Assembly (NCBI RefSeq): GCF_947507565.1 | Contig: NC_089175.1 | Location: forward strand, 3,895,733 to 3,959,732 | Source: Oscarella lobularis | Lineage: Eukaryota; Porifera; Homoscleromorpha; Homosclerophorida; Oscarellidae | Length of the DNA: 64,000 bases | Reading direction: 5' to 3' | Shown: positions 1-11,236 of the stretch, one piece after another | Position numbering within the stretch: the first letter of the stretch is position 1 | Layout of the letters: each line of letters starts with the position of its first letter | Translations under genes and position numbers: made by a program | The notes under the pieces: generated by a model | What the model was told of the DNA's origin: nothing | Seen by the model: the letters and a program-made list of their open reading frames with translations, nothing else | The model's database searches: none

Positions 1-51
1 TATACGTACGTAGGCATCAGGTTATTGTTTTTTACAGGTTTTTTCTATAAG

Positions 52-233
52 GAATGCCGAACGAAGCAATTCACTCACGCACGAAAGAGGGATGTCCACT
101 CCCAAAGGGAAAAGTCGAGGCTCCGCGAGATTACACATCTCTTCTGAGTAACTGCGTCAGGTTCAATCCTTTAGAGAGGCCCTCGTTTGATGAAATCGTC
201 AGTTTCCTAGGAACTAAACAAACTACTCTCTAA
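52..233 (+). CDS. Protein tyrosine kinase, last exon (C-lobe end), partial
   Basis: Read in the frame ending at the TAA at 231-233, this stretch encodes the end of a tyrosine-kinase catalytic domain. It shows a GMPNEAIHSRTKEG segment, then GCPLPKG (the usual G-x-R-L-P-K-P helix region), then SNCVRFNPLERPSFDEI, the subdomain XI signature with its invariant Arg, and a short tail ending KQTTL. An in-frame TAA at 48-50 and the pyrimidine-rich stretch before AG at 50-51 suggest a 3' splice site, giving a phase-1 exon start at 52. The rest of the gene lies upstream of the window. The Ig-type receptors just downstream suggest a receptor kinase cluster, but only the catalytic tail is visible, so receptor or cytoplasmic type cannot be decided. 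Confidence 0.75.
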
Positions 234-1696
234 GTTAGGATCAGTTTATATTTCGCTAAATAACAAGAGCTGCATATTGGGATTGAAAGACCCCTTTGAT
301 TTTTTGTGTAAGTCAATTCGGACGTATACAGTACGCTGTCTCGTACCGTCTCGTACTACATGTATTTATGTGTAGAGGAGATATATTTATCTGCCATTGT
401 GTCACGTGATATTCGATCCTCATCAACAAAGCACGGAGCATAGACGCTTTCTCCTTCTGTCGTGTACACGGCGTCCCGCCAATGTCTAGCCAAACTATTG
501 TGCTGCGGTAAGCCACCGTCGATCGCCTCGCAAGTCAAAGTCGTTGTCTCCGTAGGTTAGAACTCGCAAACCGGCTAAAAGAAGACGCGCGTTGGTCAAT
601 GGCGCTGGTAAGGGAGACAGAAACGTCAAGGCTATTGACATTATCGCAGTGGATGAAGTAGACTCACTAGGTTTAGAATTTCACGTCATCAGGACACTGC
701 TGCTCGAAGCATCTAAGCTTTCAAACGTTTTTTCAAGCGTCTACGAACGTCCATACGCACCAACGTTATCTCTACCACCAAAAGGCAATGTCAAGTCGTG
801 AAGAATATAGGATCTATGCGTGGACGGTCTCTCTGAATCAATCGGTTCTGTCTTGACTACATTGGCTCTCATTTTCTTAGTGAAAAAGCGACAGCGGTCG
901 TCTTGTTATCCGTAGCAGTACCAAGTGTGACAAAAAAGGTATTAGTATTCAACTTATGCAATATGTCAATTAAGTATTTTTGATTAGATAATTGTGAACG
1001 GCTTGAAACTCAAGTACACGACATCACTTATCATTTTGGAGATTTTTACGCCTAGCGCTCAGAAATTTAGGCAGCATTCTTTTACGGTTGCAAGGGATTT
1101 TTATCAGTAGAAACGGTTTTACGCAAAGAGACGAGGAATCTTATGATAGTAAGTTTAATCTTTTTCAATTTACCTAATTTCATTACTCGTTTAGCTAATT
1201 CAATTTGCTCCAAACAATATTAAGCGCGCCTGCGCACATTCACCTGAATCGATTGCCCCGCTGTTCCACTGGTATTTTCTGGACAGTTTTACAGAGCGTG
1301 AGAACCTTTTACTTACCAGCTCGTTTTTGACCGAGGTATCGCAGGTTGCAGGAACTGATTTCCGACCTTCAAGGAGCGGGCCCGCCGCGTATAGTAGCGG
1401 AAACGGCTTACTTCCTGTAGCAGTACTACTGTTTCCAGCTGACTGCATGACACTATGGACTACATCCTGCTTCTCATGATCTACGTGGCAGTGCAAAGAC
1501 TCGGAGGTTTGATTTTAGTTACTGCACAGTAGTATATAGCCACAAGCAGGCGTTGACCGCAAAGTACACAAAAGAGTCCCCAAAGGTGCTTTTGTACGCA
1601 GACGCACAGTCACGTCGATGAGTCTCCCGTTTTTACAAAGCAATAGCGTTGCCCGCCTTCTCCCCTATTGTTGCTCACGCCACTATTTACACGTAG
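234..1696. other. No supported gene
   Basis: Downstream of the kinase stop I see only short open frames on both strands (for example 592-801 plus and 1200-1496 minus) without a recognisable domain or coherent splice pattern. A signal-peptide exon for the receptor that follows should lie somewhere here, but I could not identify it. Confidence 0.5.
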
Positions 1697-3308
1697 GAGC
1701 AACGGTGCGGCTAGCTTTGACATCGAATCCTTTGCCCACGCCTGGTCAAAATGCCACATTTTTATGCTCTGTGACCGGTTCTGGTACTATAATTCGCTGG
1801 GAAAAAGACAATACGGTGCTCAATCTAACGAACCCTCGCTACGTATCAACACAAAAACTGTCATCTCTTGACATCCTGTCTTTGGTGAAAACAGATTCCG
1901 GAATGTATCAATGTGTCGCTATGGTTAGCGGAATAGAAGAGAGCGACTTCTTCTATCTTGATGTATTAGGTGAAGACCGTCTAGTAGAATCTCTATAAAT
2001 GAGACTGACTTTGCTTTTAGTGAACCCGGAAATTTCTTATAAGCCGCTCACTGTCGCAACGGAAGGTGAGTCAGTCACTCTCGGTTGTCCATGTCAATAC
2101 TTCACCAAAATGAGTTGGACGTTTAATGGAGTTAACGTCAGTTATAAACCGGGCTATAGTTTGAACCAAGAGAAGACGAACCTGACGATAAATCGAGTAT
2201 CTCGAGTGCACGCTGGGCAATACGTTTGTACTGCTGTCAACTACAATCAACATTATACGGCGACGGGTACACCCTCTCTGGTAGTCTACTGTGCGTATAT
2301 AAAGCTGGTCACCTAAAAGAACGTCTTATTAGTTTGTGGCATTTTTTGCAGATGCTGCCACTGCCGTTCTTCGTGGTTCGGTAAACGGAACCGCTATCGA
2401 AGGCGATGATGTGAACTTTTACTGCAATGCATCTGGACTTCCCACGCCACGAATAGAGTGGAAGAAAAATGATATGCTCGTTTCAGAGTTGGGAAGCAGT
2501 CGGTATGAAATCAGGTTAGACGGAAAAGTTCTATCGATCTCGAGCGTCCAGACGAGCGATACGAGCAACTACACTTGCTCTGTCTACAATAGCGTAGGTG
2601 GAACGTCTAAGTTTCTGCGATTAACCGTAGAAGGTATAGAGAACGCTTGAAATATGAAATGAAACTAAGACAAGTTTATCCAGGACCCCCATCCCCGCCA
2701 AAGCTCTTGAAGGCTAACATAACTATCAATGCCAATTCTATTAGAATGTACGTCAATTGGACTGTTCCCTTCAATGGGAATAGTGCCATAAAGGGGTATA
2801 CATTGCACTATCGACAAAAAGGAGACGCCTTTTGGCATATAATGCTGGTACACAGCTCCCAAGTCTCTGCCACTGTGCCTATACCTATCAACTTATCTGA
2901 CTTGAGAGATTTTGAGTTCTACGTTACAGCTGCCAATCGCCACGGATCGTCTGAAGAATCGGCTATTCTTCAAGTATCTGCGAATAGTTTTATTGTCGTT
3001 GCAACACCAAGTTCGTCGTCAGAACCAACAGGCAATAAAACTACTGTATGGAAACGGATACTAGCTATCAGTCATATGTTTTAGAAAAAGAAAAAGAAGG
3101 TTTCTCAGATTCGGACATTGTCATTGTCGTTGCCGTTTCTGGTTTTACAGTTTGTATCTTGACTACAGCTGCTCTAATTATTATGTTGGTTTATAGACGA
3201 CAGCGTTGGGCTCTTTATCATCCACGTGAGCCAAATGGAACGGTACAAATACTTCGGGTCAGATCTTCCCTATCAGAATCTTCGACTGCAAGCGAAACCC
3301 AAGTATGA
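1697..3308 (+). CDS. Single-pass Ig/Fn3 cell-surface receptor (3 Ig + 1 Fn3 + TM)
   Basis: Visible exons are 1697-1969, 2021-2290, 2352-2633, 2684 to about 3045, and about 3085-3308. The first three junctions are phase 1 with GT...AG introns of 50-61 bp, typical of Ig-superfamily modules. Three Ig domains follow one another, each with the Cys pair and Tyr corner (FLCSV/YQCVA, LGCPC/YVCTA, FYCNA/YTCSV). An Fn3 domain follows (GPPSPPKLL start, VNWTVPFNG, GYTLHYR, FYVTAAN). Then comes one transmembrane helix (VAVSGFTVCILTTAALII) after an acidic juxtamembrane stretch, and a short cytoplasmic tail ending SSTASETQV, which resembles a class I PDZ ligand. Ig domains and Fn3 suggest adhesion or ligand binding; no kinase domain follows. 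The last junction does not keep phase with the obvious splice sites, so a weak donor or an indel near 3045 is possible. The signal peptide exon was not found. Confidence 0.8.
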
Positions 3309-4047
3309 CTCTAGTATTAAAAGTTTGTATGGTTTGTTGCATATGACTCAGAGGTACTGCGGTTGGTTTAGTTACGTCTGCCAATAACTGTAGTCCGAAA
3401 CCTAGGTAATAGTTTCAGGATACTACTACAGTAGTAGTAGGAAATTAAAATAGATTTAGATCTCGCGGAATACTCTGTACCCACGGTGACCCACCAATTA
3501 AGTCCTCCCACCCTCTTTGGACCTCGCTCCCCCGGATGTTACCGATCCTCAGATCGGTAACATCCGGGGGAGAGAGGGTCTGGAACCGAGGCTACTTAGG
3601 CAGTAACTGCGCAGTCTCAACACTCACTCCCTACGGACAGAAGGAAACTCAGCTCGGAGGAACTGTCTGAGATAGCCGTGGGTGTCGAAAAAAGATGAGG
3701 TATTACTTGTAGGAGGCCCAGCCTTTATTTTCACGCCGTGAGAAAAGGGTGGGTCCCACGTGGTGCATGAGTTTACCTGAAGCGTTGGGTACAATCGATA
3801 TTATGCGACTTGATACCACTCAAACTGTACAAGAGTACCTGCGAGTACACGCTGAACCGAGAGAGCCTTGAGGAAGGAAAAGCATGCTTTGTTTATCTTT
3901 CGATATGGTTGGCGCGGTTTGTTTGACCTCTGCGTCATCCATACCCCCCGTGCACATACCATACGTGTACTGCATACCAGACTATAGAAGAGCTTTGTTC
4001 CAGCCTTTGCGATTCAAAAGAACCCCGAAAGTGCAAGGCCTTCAGTG
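3309..4047. other. Intergenic region with one hairpin
   Basis: Between the stop of the first receptor and the leader of the second I see no coding region. The stretch holds 3'-flanking sequence and the perfect inverted repeat listed separately. Confidence 0.5.
3526..3573. repeat. Perfect 19-bp inverted repeat (snap-back hairpin)
   Basis: The arms are CCCCCGGATGTTACCGATC at 3529-3547 and its exact reverse complement at 3552-3570, separated by the four bases CTCA. Flanking bases extend the pairing imperfectly on both sides (CCTCGCT against AGAGAGG). It lies between two receptor genes. It could be a folded RNA element or a relic of a small inverted-repeat transposon; the sequence alone does not decide. 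Confidence 0.8.
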
Positions 4048-5621
4048 GTGTCAGCTTTCTGCTACTACTCAGCCTACTGCAACTTCAAGTCGCTACAGCA
4101 GGTGAAATGTGCGGTTTAGCTAATAGATGCATGTCGTCACGCTTTCACGTGATGCAGCCGCCAACGGCGTCGTCAAGGTACAAACTTTCCGTGCCGTCAG
4201 TAGCTACAGCAGCACCGTCGCGTCGTGCTACAAGCAAGGCGTTTATCCAAACTTGAGCGTCTCCTGGAAGAAAGATGGTCGTCACATCGACGTCGCTGCT
4301 GACAAACGTTTCTCGTCGAGTGTGAAAATAAGGCCGGGGTCTTCGACTCACTTCTACCTTGAGTTCAAGCCGGCGTTGAGCAGCGACAATAACACAGTCA
4401 TTACATGTCAGCCGGACGGCGAAAAAGAAAGCGAGTCGGCTCGTTTGATCGTGTACGGTACGGAGAACTGTCATCATACAGATATGTATATATAGCATCA
4501 ATGACGTAATTGTTTTAGACTCTGCTCCGATAGTTGAAGCCATTGGAGATGGTTTTGTTACACTACAGGAAAGGAAAATTCTTTATTTCGTCCTCAAGTT
4601 CGAATAGATTTCCAGGGAGGACGGCTCAACCTGATGTACTTTCAAAATGGAAGTTCCAGCCAACACCAGTTGATGGTGTTTATGGGACAAAAGACGTGCT
4701 ATTGACCCCCATTAGAGTTGACGCTACGATGAACGGTCCTCTATCTATCATCGTTTATATGGACGGTTTTCGTTTCACTTACAATATTTTTCGTTTGATC
4801 GTTGTCAATCAAACCGCTACTGCAGCGTTCTCTTCATCTTCACCTTCATCACGTAAGTCTTAGATTGTTATAATAAATTTTTTCTAATTTAATAATTAAT
4901 GACAGATGACGGTGACCCTACTACAAAGTCTATTGGTGATAGTGGCAGCAAAGACAGCAGTAGCAGTGCAAAAAATACGACTCCAGCAATGACTCTGAGT
5001 CCTCCAGGTTCTACGTCAACGAGTCCTACGTTAACGAGTCCTATGTCAACAAGTGCAAGACCGAGTGACGCAAGCAGTTTTGCAAAATTACCCAACAACG
5101 GTAAGTCCCTACGGATATTCATGCTGTTGTCTCTAAAAGTATGATTTAGTTCATTCTAGTCGTGTGCCTTTTACATCAAAATCTTTGAATGACAATAGTA
5201 ATCAGAATACGCGTATTTATCACTATATTGCTATACGTTTTATTTATTTTTAGGCAAGTCCTCACGGGAAGTCATTGCTGGCTCCATTTCCGGAGCTGTT
5301 TTCCTTCTTGCTATCCTCGTAGTGGCGTTGGTATTAATTCATGCTAAATCAAGAATCAAAATGGCAGGCTCGGTTGGAGGCAAATCGCTGCGCACGTGAC
5401 GGCGGCGGTGTGCCTACTCAGGCTGCTGATATACCGTGGCCTATGGAGGCTATACAAGACAATATCATACACGAAATACAAAGAGACGGAAACGCGACAA
5501 GAGTAGGTTTCTTTTTGGGCTGTTTGCGGCAATTATTTATGATACGTTACAGGCGTTAATGAGCCAACAGAAGCCTCAGCCTCTTGAAAGAGAGAAAGAA
5601 CGTGCCGAGACGGTGGTTTAA
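4048..5621 (+). CDS. Second single-pass Ig-family receptor, frameshifted
   Basis: A hydrophobic leader (SFLLLLSLLQLQVATA, ending about 4101) is followed by a 56-bp GT...AG intron and an Ig-like exon at 4158-4457 (CYKQGVYPNLSVSWKKDG, then FKPALSSDNNTVITCQ). Exon 3 starts at 4519 (DSAPIVEAIGDG) and runs into TAG unless one base is restored near 4593; beyond that it reads RPQVRIDFQGGRLNLMYF. A further shift leads to VYMDGFRFTYN and a Ser-rich end. A Ser/Thr-rich stalk exon (about 4904-5101) and a transmembrane exon (from 5255, VIAGSISGAVFLLAILVV) follow, with a short Lys/Glu-rich tail to about 5621 whose frame is uncertain. No ATG was found for the leader. Exon 3 has a clear relative at 21807-21977. 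The architecture (leader, Ig, second beta-rich domain, stalk, TM) indicates a membrane receptor; the ligand is unknown. Confidence 0.6.
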
Positions 5622-7600
5622 GAGTAGAAGCCTGCTGTATGTTTTGAATGTGCCACTCTGCCGCTTTCGTTATCCGGGCCTCACTCCCAGCTTCACGAAT
5701 CTTCTTTGACTTCTTCAAAAACACGGAACAGTGAACGGAACAACGGTGAGAATGCGATTCGAGCGCGCCGCGATCGAACGTTCGAACGTGTTCGAACGTC
5801 CAAAGGGGTTCGAACGTGCATTCGTCGCGATACGGTTTCCCTTCTCTACCGTCGATCGCCTTGCATTGCAGTCAACGTCGTTGTCTCCGTCATCTACGCC
5901 CGATGGGGGAGTGCGAGAGAGACAAGAGACAAGTAAGGTCCTGTGGTAGCAGGTTATATCTCACGCGTCGTCTCGCTTTGAAGAAGCGTCACACGCACTT
6001 GATAAGCAGCATGGTGGTGCCCCGCCGCCGTATGACTCATACAGGCGACGCTGCCGCAGTCATTATCTACCGAAGTCGATCGCAAAAAAACTGCTTGAAG
6101 CTAATCTTCTCCACGACCGTGTCAAACTCTGGTCATATAGCAGTCGGCTCCTACAAAGACTTGCGCCACGCCGTCGTCTTCATGGAAGAATTATCACTGG
6201 GAAAGAACACGATTTCCATTGAATTTGTATCATGGACGTCATTGCATGCCTAGACAATGTAAGCAATACTGTAATTTTATCTCCCCTGCCATTTTGGCCT
6301 CCATAATTAATTCTTTGGCCTCTCCTCTCCCCTCTCCAACACTAGAATTTTGCTTTCTTTGCTTTCTTTGCTAAAGAGAAACTGACCGCAACCATGGAAC
6401 TGTTGAAAATAGATGCACCAGGTATTTATTGGTGCTCTCTTTTCATCCGTCTTTTTTCCTTTGTAGGCACATTCGTGAAGCATTTCGATGTCGTCATTCA
6501 CCTCTGGGCCCCGAGGTGACTAAACAAAACCGGCTCAACTCTTAAGCCAGAGAGGTGAAACGTGGCTTGAACGCAGGGGATTCCATCCCCTACTCCAGTG
6601 GCATGAGTGATAAACTGCCACCCCACTTGGGCAAGACGCGGTGGGTTACAATAGCGGTCCCCCTGGATTCAGGCCGGCAGCACTCACATCCGAGTGCTGT
6701 CGGTCCCAGGCGTCCGAGCCGGGAGACTAAACAGGCTCAAACTCCGAGGGGGGAGTAGCGAGGTTGACCCCCATCCACCCGAGGGTGGACACAGGAAAAG
6801 ACAAAAGACCTCTGTGCAAATTTTTTCGTACTTCCGGTTTACTTCCGGCTTTTATTTAATAAAATTATTATGTCGTCTACGTGTTTTACGTTTACAACGC
6901 GTTTCGACACGTGCGCGCGAGACCTCTTGCCAAGCGTCCCGGAGCAGTTTTTAAAATCTAATGGGAGGGTCATGCTCAGGACCCTTCTCATGCTCATGGC
7001 TACTACAACTATAAAAAATCATCTTTATAAACACAAAAAAATCTTTCAAAAACTCTTCTCAAGCCACAAGAGAGTGAAGTGAAATATCATCTCTAAATTT
7101 GTATCTGAGAAGCAACATTCAATGACACGTACGTCCTAAAGGTTTCTTTACCTGTCGTGATTGGGGAGACACTTTATTGGCTGGCTGGCTGGCCGAAGTG
7201 ATCCAGATTCACCGCTTGGCCGTCGTTCCTCTCATAGATATACTCCGCCCAAAGAGAAGAGTACTTCGTTGAGACTTCTCTTATAATACGTTCACTTGTC
7301 GTTGAGAATTTGACTTGATAGCAACGCGACTGGGACCGAGAGCGACGTCGAAAACATTGACAATCGCACTCCCGTCAATGGGATCAACCCTCGCATCGCA
7401 CGAAGCTAGAGACTGTATAAGACGATCGTCTATAGGTAAAGTCTGAGCACACTTGCCTCTGCGCATAAGGGTTCGCTAAACACACAGTAGCTAACCGGTA
7501 TCGATTCCGGAAATCCTTTCAGCAACCCGACTATCTGCGTCACAGTACTCTCTACAAGAACAACGTACGCACAAAAAGCAAAATAAGTCTAATTATCTTA
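5622..7600. other. No supported gene; GC-rich unclassified segment at 6540-6790
   Basis: The stretch contains repeated TTCGAACGT words at 5775-5815 and a GC-rich non-coding segment at about 6540-6790 that looks unlike its AT-rich surroundings and could be the remnant of a mobile element. I found no domain in any frame. The 3' end of the phosphatase on the minus strand may extend into 7281-7466, but that part has no recognisable motif. Confidence 0.4.
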
Positions 7601-9458
7601 CCCAACATCGCTAGCGAATTGACGCAACTCACTGGTAGACACGAACCCATCACGATTCACGTCAATGGCATCAAAAACCAACTGCATCTGCCGTACATCA
7701 TCCGCATTCAAATTTTCAGACAGACTCCTAGTAGAAAAACGTAGTCCTAGCAAAATAAGATCAACTGCCGAATGACGTACCGTCGCAACGTAGACTGTTT
7801 TGTCTGTTTCATAGCCGCCATAAACTCTTCAACTTCGGCCTTCCGTGTCCTTACTCACGACGCCGCTGCGCCGTCGACGAGCCGGCTCAACTGCATCGTC
7901 ATCCGCGACGACTTCATCTTCTGGAATAACAGGACTCGTTTCCACGTCCCTCGCAGTGGCTGCGAGTCGCGAACGCGATGTCTGCTTCAGCATGCACGCC
8001 AAACCGACTGAAACAAGACTCCAAATAATAATACAAGAAAGACACATTTTCCAACCTACCCAACGACTTTTTGCCAACGTCGAAGAGTCTGCCAGCCCGG
8101 GTGAACGTCGCTGGACGCGTCTCTCGCCACGGCAGACTGAAATTTGGCGCTACTTCGACGCCGCTTTCGTTCCAAATGAACAGACATGAATCGTTCCGAC
8201 GGTTCCCGCGGCAGAGCGGCGAGGACCTCGTCTCTCTAAGCATCACTGGTATAGCCGAAGCGAGGATTTCTCGTCGATCTTTCTCGTCGGCGGAGGAGAA
8301 TCGTTTGACCTTGAAAACCAACGTTGAATTCGTATTAGATATTAGGAGTTTAGGATTATCTACCTGCATGTCGTCCTTTGTAAGTCGTACGACGGCTGCC
8401 CACGTTGTCGTACATTGCGCAATAGTTGGGAGCTGAAAAGACGGTTGTGACGAGAGGAAAAGGGAATTTTTTCTTGCGCGTTGCGGCGAAATGATAGCCG
8501 ACGCCCTATGAAAAAAAGAGACTCAGCTAGACTTCTCCCCCAGTGCGAGTCTCTTACATTTTCAATGCACTGGTGAGCTCTTATGATGCCCGTTAGAGAA
8601 TTTTCGCCTAAGAATACTCGCAAGGCTTCGTAGCCGTACAAGTAGGAACAGCCGCGCGGCGGATTTGGCAAAAAATCAAGCTCAAGAAACTATAGCCAGA
8701 AAACCGATTTAATTAATAATTACAAAAGAATTTCATATAACGACTTACTTCCTGATAGTCTTTATCATTAAAAGTTTCCGTAACTTCCTCATTAAAAGGA
8801 TCCAACCAGAGCAGATCGCAGAACAAGCCGGTAAGAGGAGGCTCCCCAAATCGATCCAGCGCTCGAATATCGTCAACAGAATGCAAATGAGGACCTACAA
8901 GAAAAAATAATAAATAGACATAGTAGGAATTCTAATACGTGCACTCACTTATTCCACCATGCAAACAGAGCCATATCCCAATGACGTAGCGAGACAAGCA
9001 ATAGGTAGACAATCAAAACACGCCATAAACGATCATGCAGGCGAACGAATTGGGACTGCGATCGACGTAGTCGCCGAGGAAGAGAAACGTCGAGTTGTTT
9101 CGCGGCTCGCTTTGAGACCGGATTGGGAAGACGGCGCGTTTGGGACGGCGTTTTCGGTGTGTCGTGCAGGAGACCGCCGCCGGCGGTACGAAACAATTTA
9201 ATCAGATCTAAAAATTGGCCGTGAACGTCACCACAAATCTAAAAATAAATAAATTGAAATATAATCCTCCATCCGCCCACATGTATAATAGGACTAGCAT
9301 TAAGGTTCTAAGGTACGGTACCCCTATAGGAAGTCTTATATCTACGTATGTTGTACCGTCACTGGTGCGTCGAGTTCGAGCACATTCGGCTCGCTTTTCA
9401 CGGCTTCTTCAGCTTCGGCGATTATAGCAAAAACAATCGATTCGTCGATGAGCTTCGC
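7601..9458 (-). pseudogene. Calcineurin-A-like Ser/Thr phosphatase with C-terminal EF-hand; GNHE segment missing
   Basis: Minus-strand exons, in order: 9458-9357 (AKLIDESIVFAII, ending ELDAPVT), 9238-8949 (ICGDVHGQFLDLIKLF, FLFLGDYVDRS, FDCLPIACLA, CLHGGI), 8894-8749 (SVDDIRALDRFGEPPL, CDLLWLDPF), about 8680-8560 (PRGCSYLYGYEALRVFL, IIRAHQ), 8505-8364 (GVGYHF, TTVFSAPNYCAMYDN), a linker, and an EF-hand exon at about 7728-7601 whose loop reads DVNRDGFVSTSE. These are the PPP-family motifs GDxHG and GDYVDR, in calcineurin-A order and spacing. About 50 residues that should carry the RGNHE metal-binding and catalytic motif are absent between GDYVDRSPNSFACM and DRLWRVFDCLPIA, and several one-base shifts interrupt the frame. 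Without GNHE the product would be inactive, so I call a pseudogene, with collapsed assembly as the alternative. Calcineurin A normally uses a separate EF-hand subunit, so the attached EF-hand is unusual. Confidence 0.65.
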
Positions 9459-9476
9459 CTAATAGAAATCCATGGC

Positions 9477-9502
9477 GGGGGGGGGGGGGGGGGGGGAGGG
9501 GG
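9477..9502. repeat. Poly-G tract (20 G, A, 5 G)
   Basis: An uninterrupted run of 20 G at 9477-9496, then A and five more G. On the minus strand this is a C-tract a few bases upstream of the acceptor (TTTCTATTAG) of the first visible phosphatase exon, where it stands in the place of the polypyrimidine tract. Homopolymers of this length are often mis-sized in assemblies. Confidence 0.9.
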
Positions 9503-11236
9503 CTTAGGCTAATCGGGTTGCTATGAGCGAGTTTCGCGAGTTTCTTCGTCGAATGCACGCGCGATTGGCCCCAAGCGCTTGTCTGTTTCGCTTCGGGGTG
9601 GTTTCGTTATGAGGTTTTACCGTTTCGATGCGGGGATCGATCGCAGACGTGAGTGCGGCGTCTTTTTGCGTCGATTCGTTTCGCTACCGCGTTGACGAGC
9701 GTCGCCTAGATGTCTTCGAGTCGTACGCGCCGGTCGAGAATGTCCGTCTTCTCCATAAGAACGAGTCGCGGAAATACGCCTTGATACGGGCACTCGGACG
9801 AATGCACGATAAACATTTGATCAAAACATACGTGTCGATGTGAAAAGAGAGCAAACGAACATCGATAATGGAAAGAAAACGAAGGACCACGAGGAGCCGC
9901 CATTGTTCAGGCGCCAATTTCGACCACGGTACGTCACCGTAAAGAACACGTGAAAAATTGGCGCGAATTTTCTCGACGAACCAGCGACTTGTTGCCCCGG
10001 TGAATTCAAGACAATGCCGTCATCAACGGATATTGCATAACGATTGCATCAGCTTTCGTATAAAAGCGGCTGCACGCGGCGCACAGCTTCAGTTCTGGCT
10101 AGGTGGGGAAAGCCTAAAGGGCGGAACCCTGGAAGTCGTCGGCGTTGGGAAAGCCATGGTCATGTCAACATCAAACGTGCTCAGCCGGTTGCCAATCCTT
10201 GCTGAAGCTGTAAGGTGCAGTGGATGAGCGTCGCGCGAGTTCTTCTCGTGGCGCGCGATTGGCACTGGGAATGTCATAAAAGGTCCGTTGGATGGCTTGG
10301 GTCGCGAAGTCTGGCGTCCGCGTTATACCGAGTTGGCGTCAGGCTCAGATCAGTTCACTTTCCCGCCAAAGAAACGTGTGGGGGGCCCAGTGTCTCGTGG
10401 CTGTTTCTCACTCGGCTTAGTGACCTATAGCCTAAGATGACCTGACTTCCCAGACCAAAATCAAAGCACGTACTAGTTGACCTCTGATTATGTGTGGACT
10501 CGCGTTCGGCGCCTTCCCTCAACCCGGTAGTCCCGCTTCCTCTCAAGCGAAGGACTATGGCCCCATGGGTCGCGGTGCAACGAGGTCGGGGGGACGGTGT
10601 GGGAGAGCCGTTCTCGATCCTAGGCCGCACCGTCGTGGTTTGAGCCTATGATGCTACGGCTCGCTCTCAAACATTTTTGGGCTACTCAGCGTTCGAACCT
10701 CCACGCGGTGTAGCCTGGATTACGCCAATACGAACGCAGGACTACAAGGTACGTACACGGATTAATCGAACAGATAATGTCTTTTGTTTTTCTAGGTGCT
10801 TTTCTTCACTGAAAGAATACGAAGGCTTTTTTTGAAATCGCGGAACACTGCATGACGTTGTCTAGTTTACTGAACGCATTTACGTGCGCGGATAGACTGC
10901 ATTTTAGTTAGTAAATAAATGCGCGGCTTTTTCTGCGAACAAAACGATAGAAATGGACTAAGAAAATATGTACAAGTACGAACGATACTTGGATCCCGTA
11001 TCAGCAATTCTCAGTGTTGCGTTTTGTCTCTGCGTCTACGCGTCCATTCAGCGACTAGTAGCTCCCTCTCGCGTCGGCCGTTGACGAGAATGGAACGATT
11101 CTCGCGCGCTCGGCGGCACAGATAGAGCAGCGTCGAACCTATGCTCCCACAATTAATTAATTAAGGCGTTGCTTTGTAGATTCTCTAGCCGTTTTGACCT
11201 GTAGGGACGTGGAAAATTTCGCCTGTACGCTTACGG
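9503..11236. other. No supported gene; GC-rich unclassified segment at 10080-10760
   Basis: The first part may contain upstream exons of the phosphatase, but nothing is recognisable. The segment at about 10080-10760 is GC-rich with stops in all frames and several short inverted motifs. It resembles the untranslated end of a mobile element more than a gene, but I cannot name a family. It is not rRNA as far as I can read. Confidence 0.4.

Noticed and set aside
592..801. 69-codon plus ORF as an exon of the receptor at 1.7 kb
   Set aside because: No signal peptide or Ig motif and no in-phase donor leading to the acceptor at 1696.
5341..5559. Independent small ORF overlapping the receptor-2 tail
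   Set aside because: It lies in the alternative frame of the cytoplasmic tail; more likely the real tail after a one-base indel than a separate gene.
8071..8436. 121-codon plus ORF
   Set aside because: Antisense shadow of the phosphatase exons and linker on the minus strand.
10080..10760. rRNA or tRNA-related sequence
   Set aside because: GC-rich and structured-looking, but no rRNA core motif or tRNA A/B box could be read.
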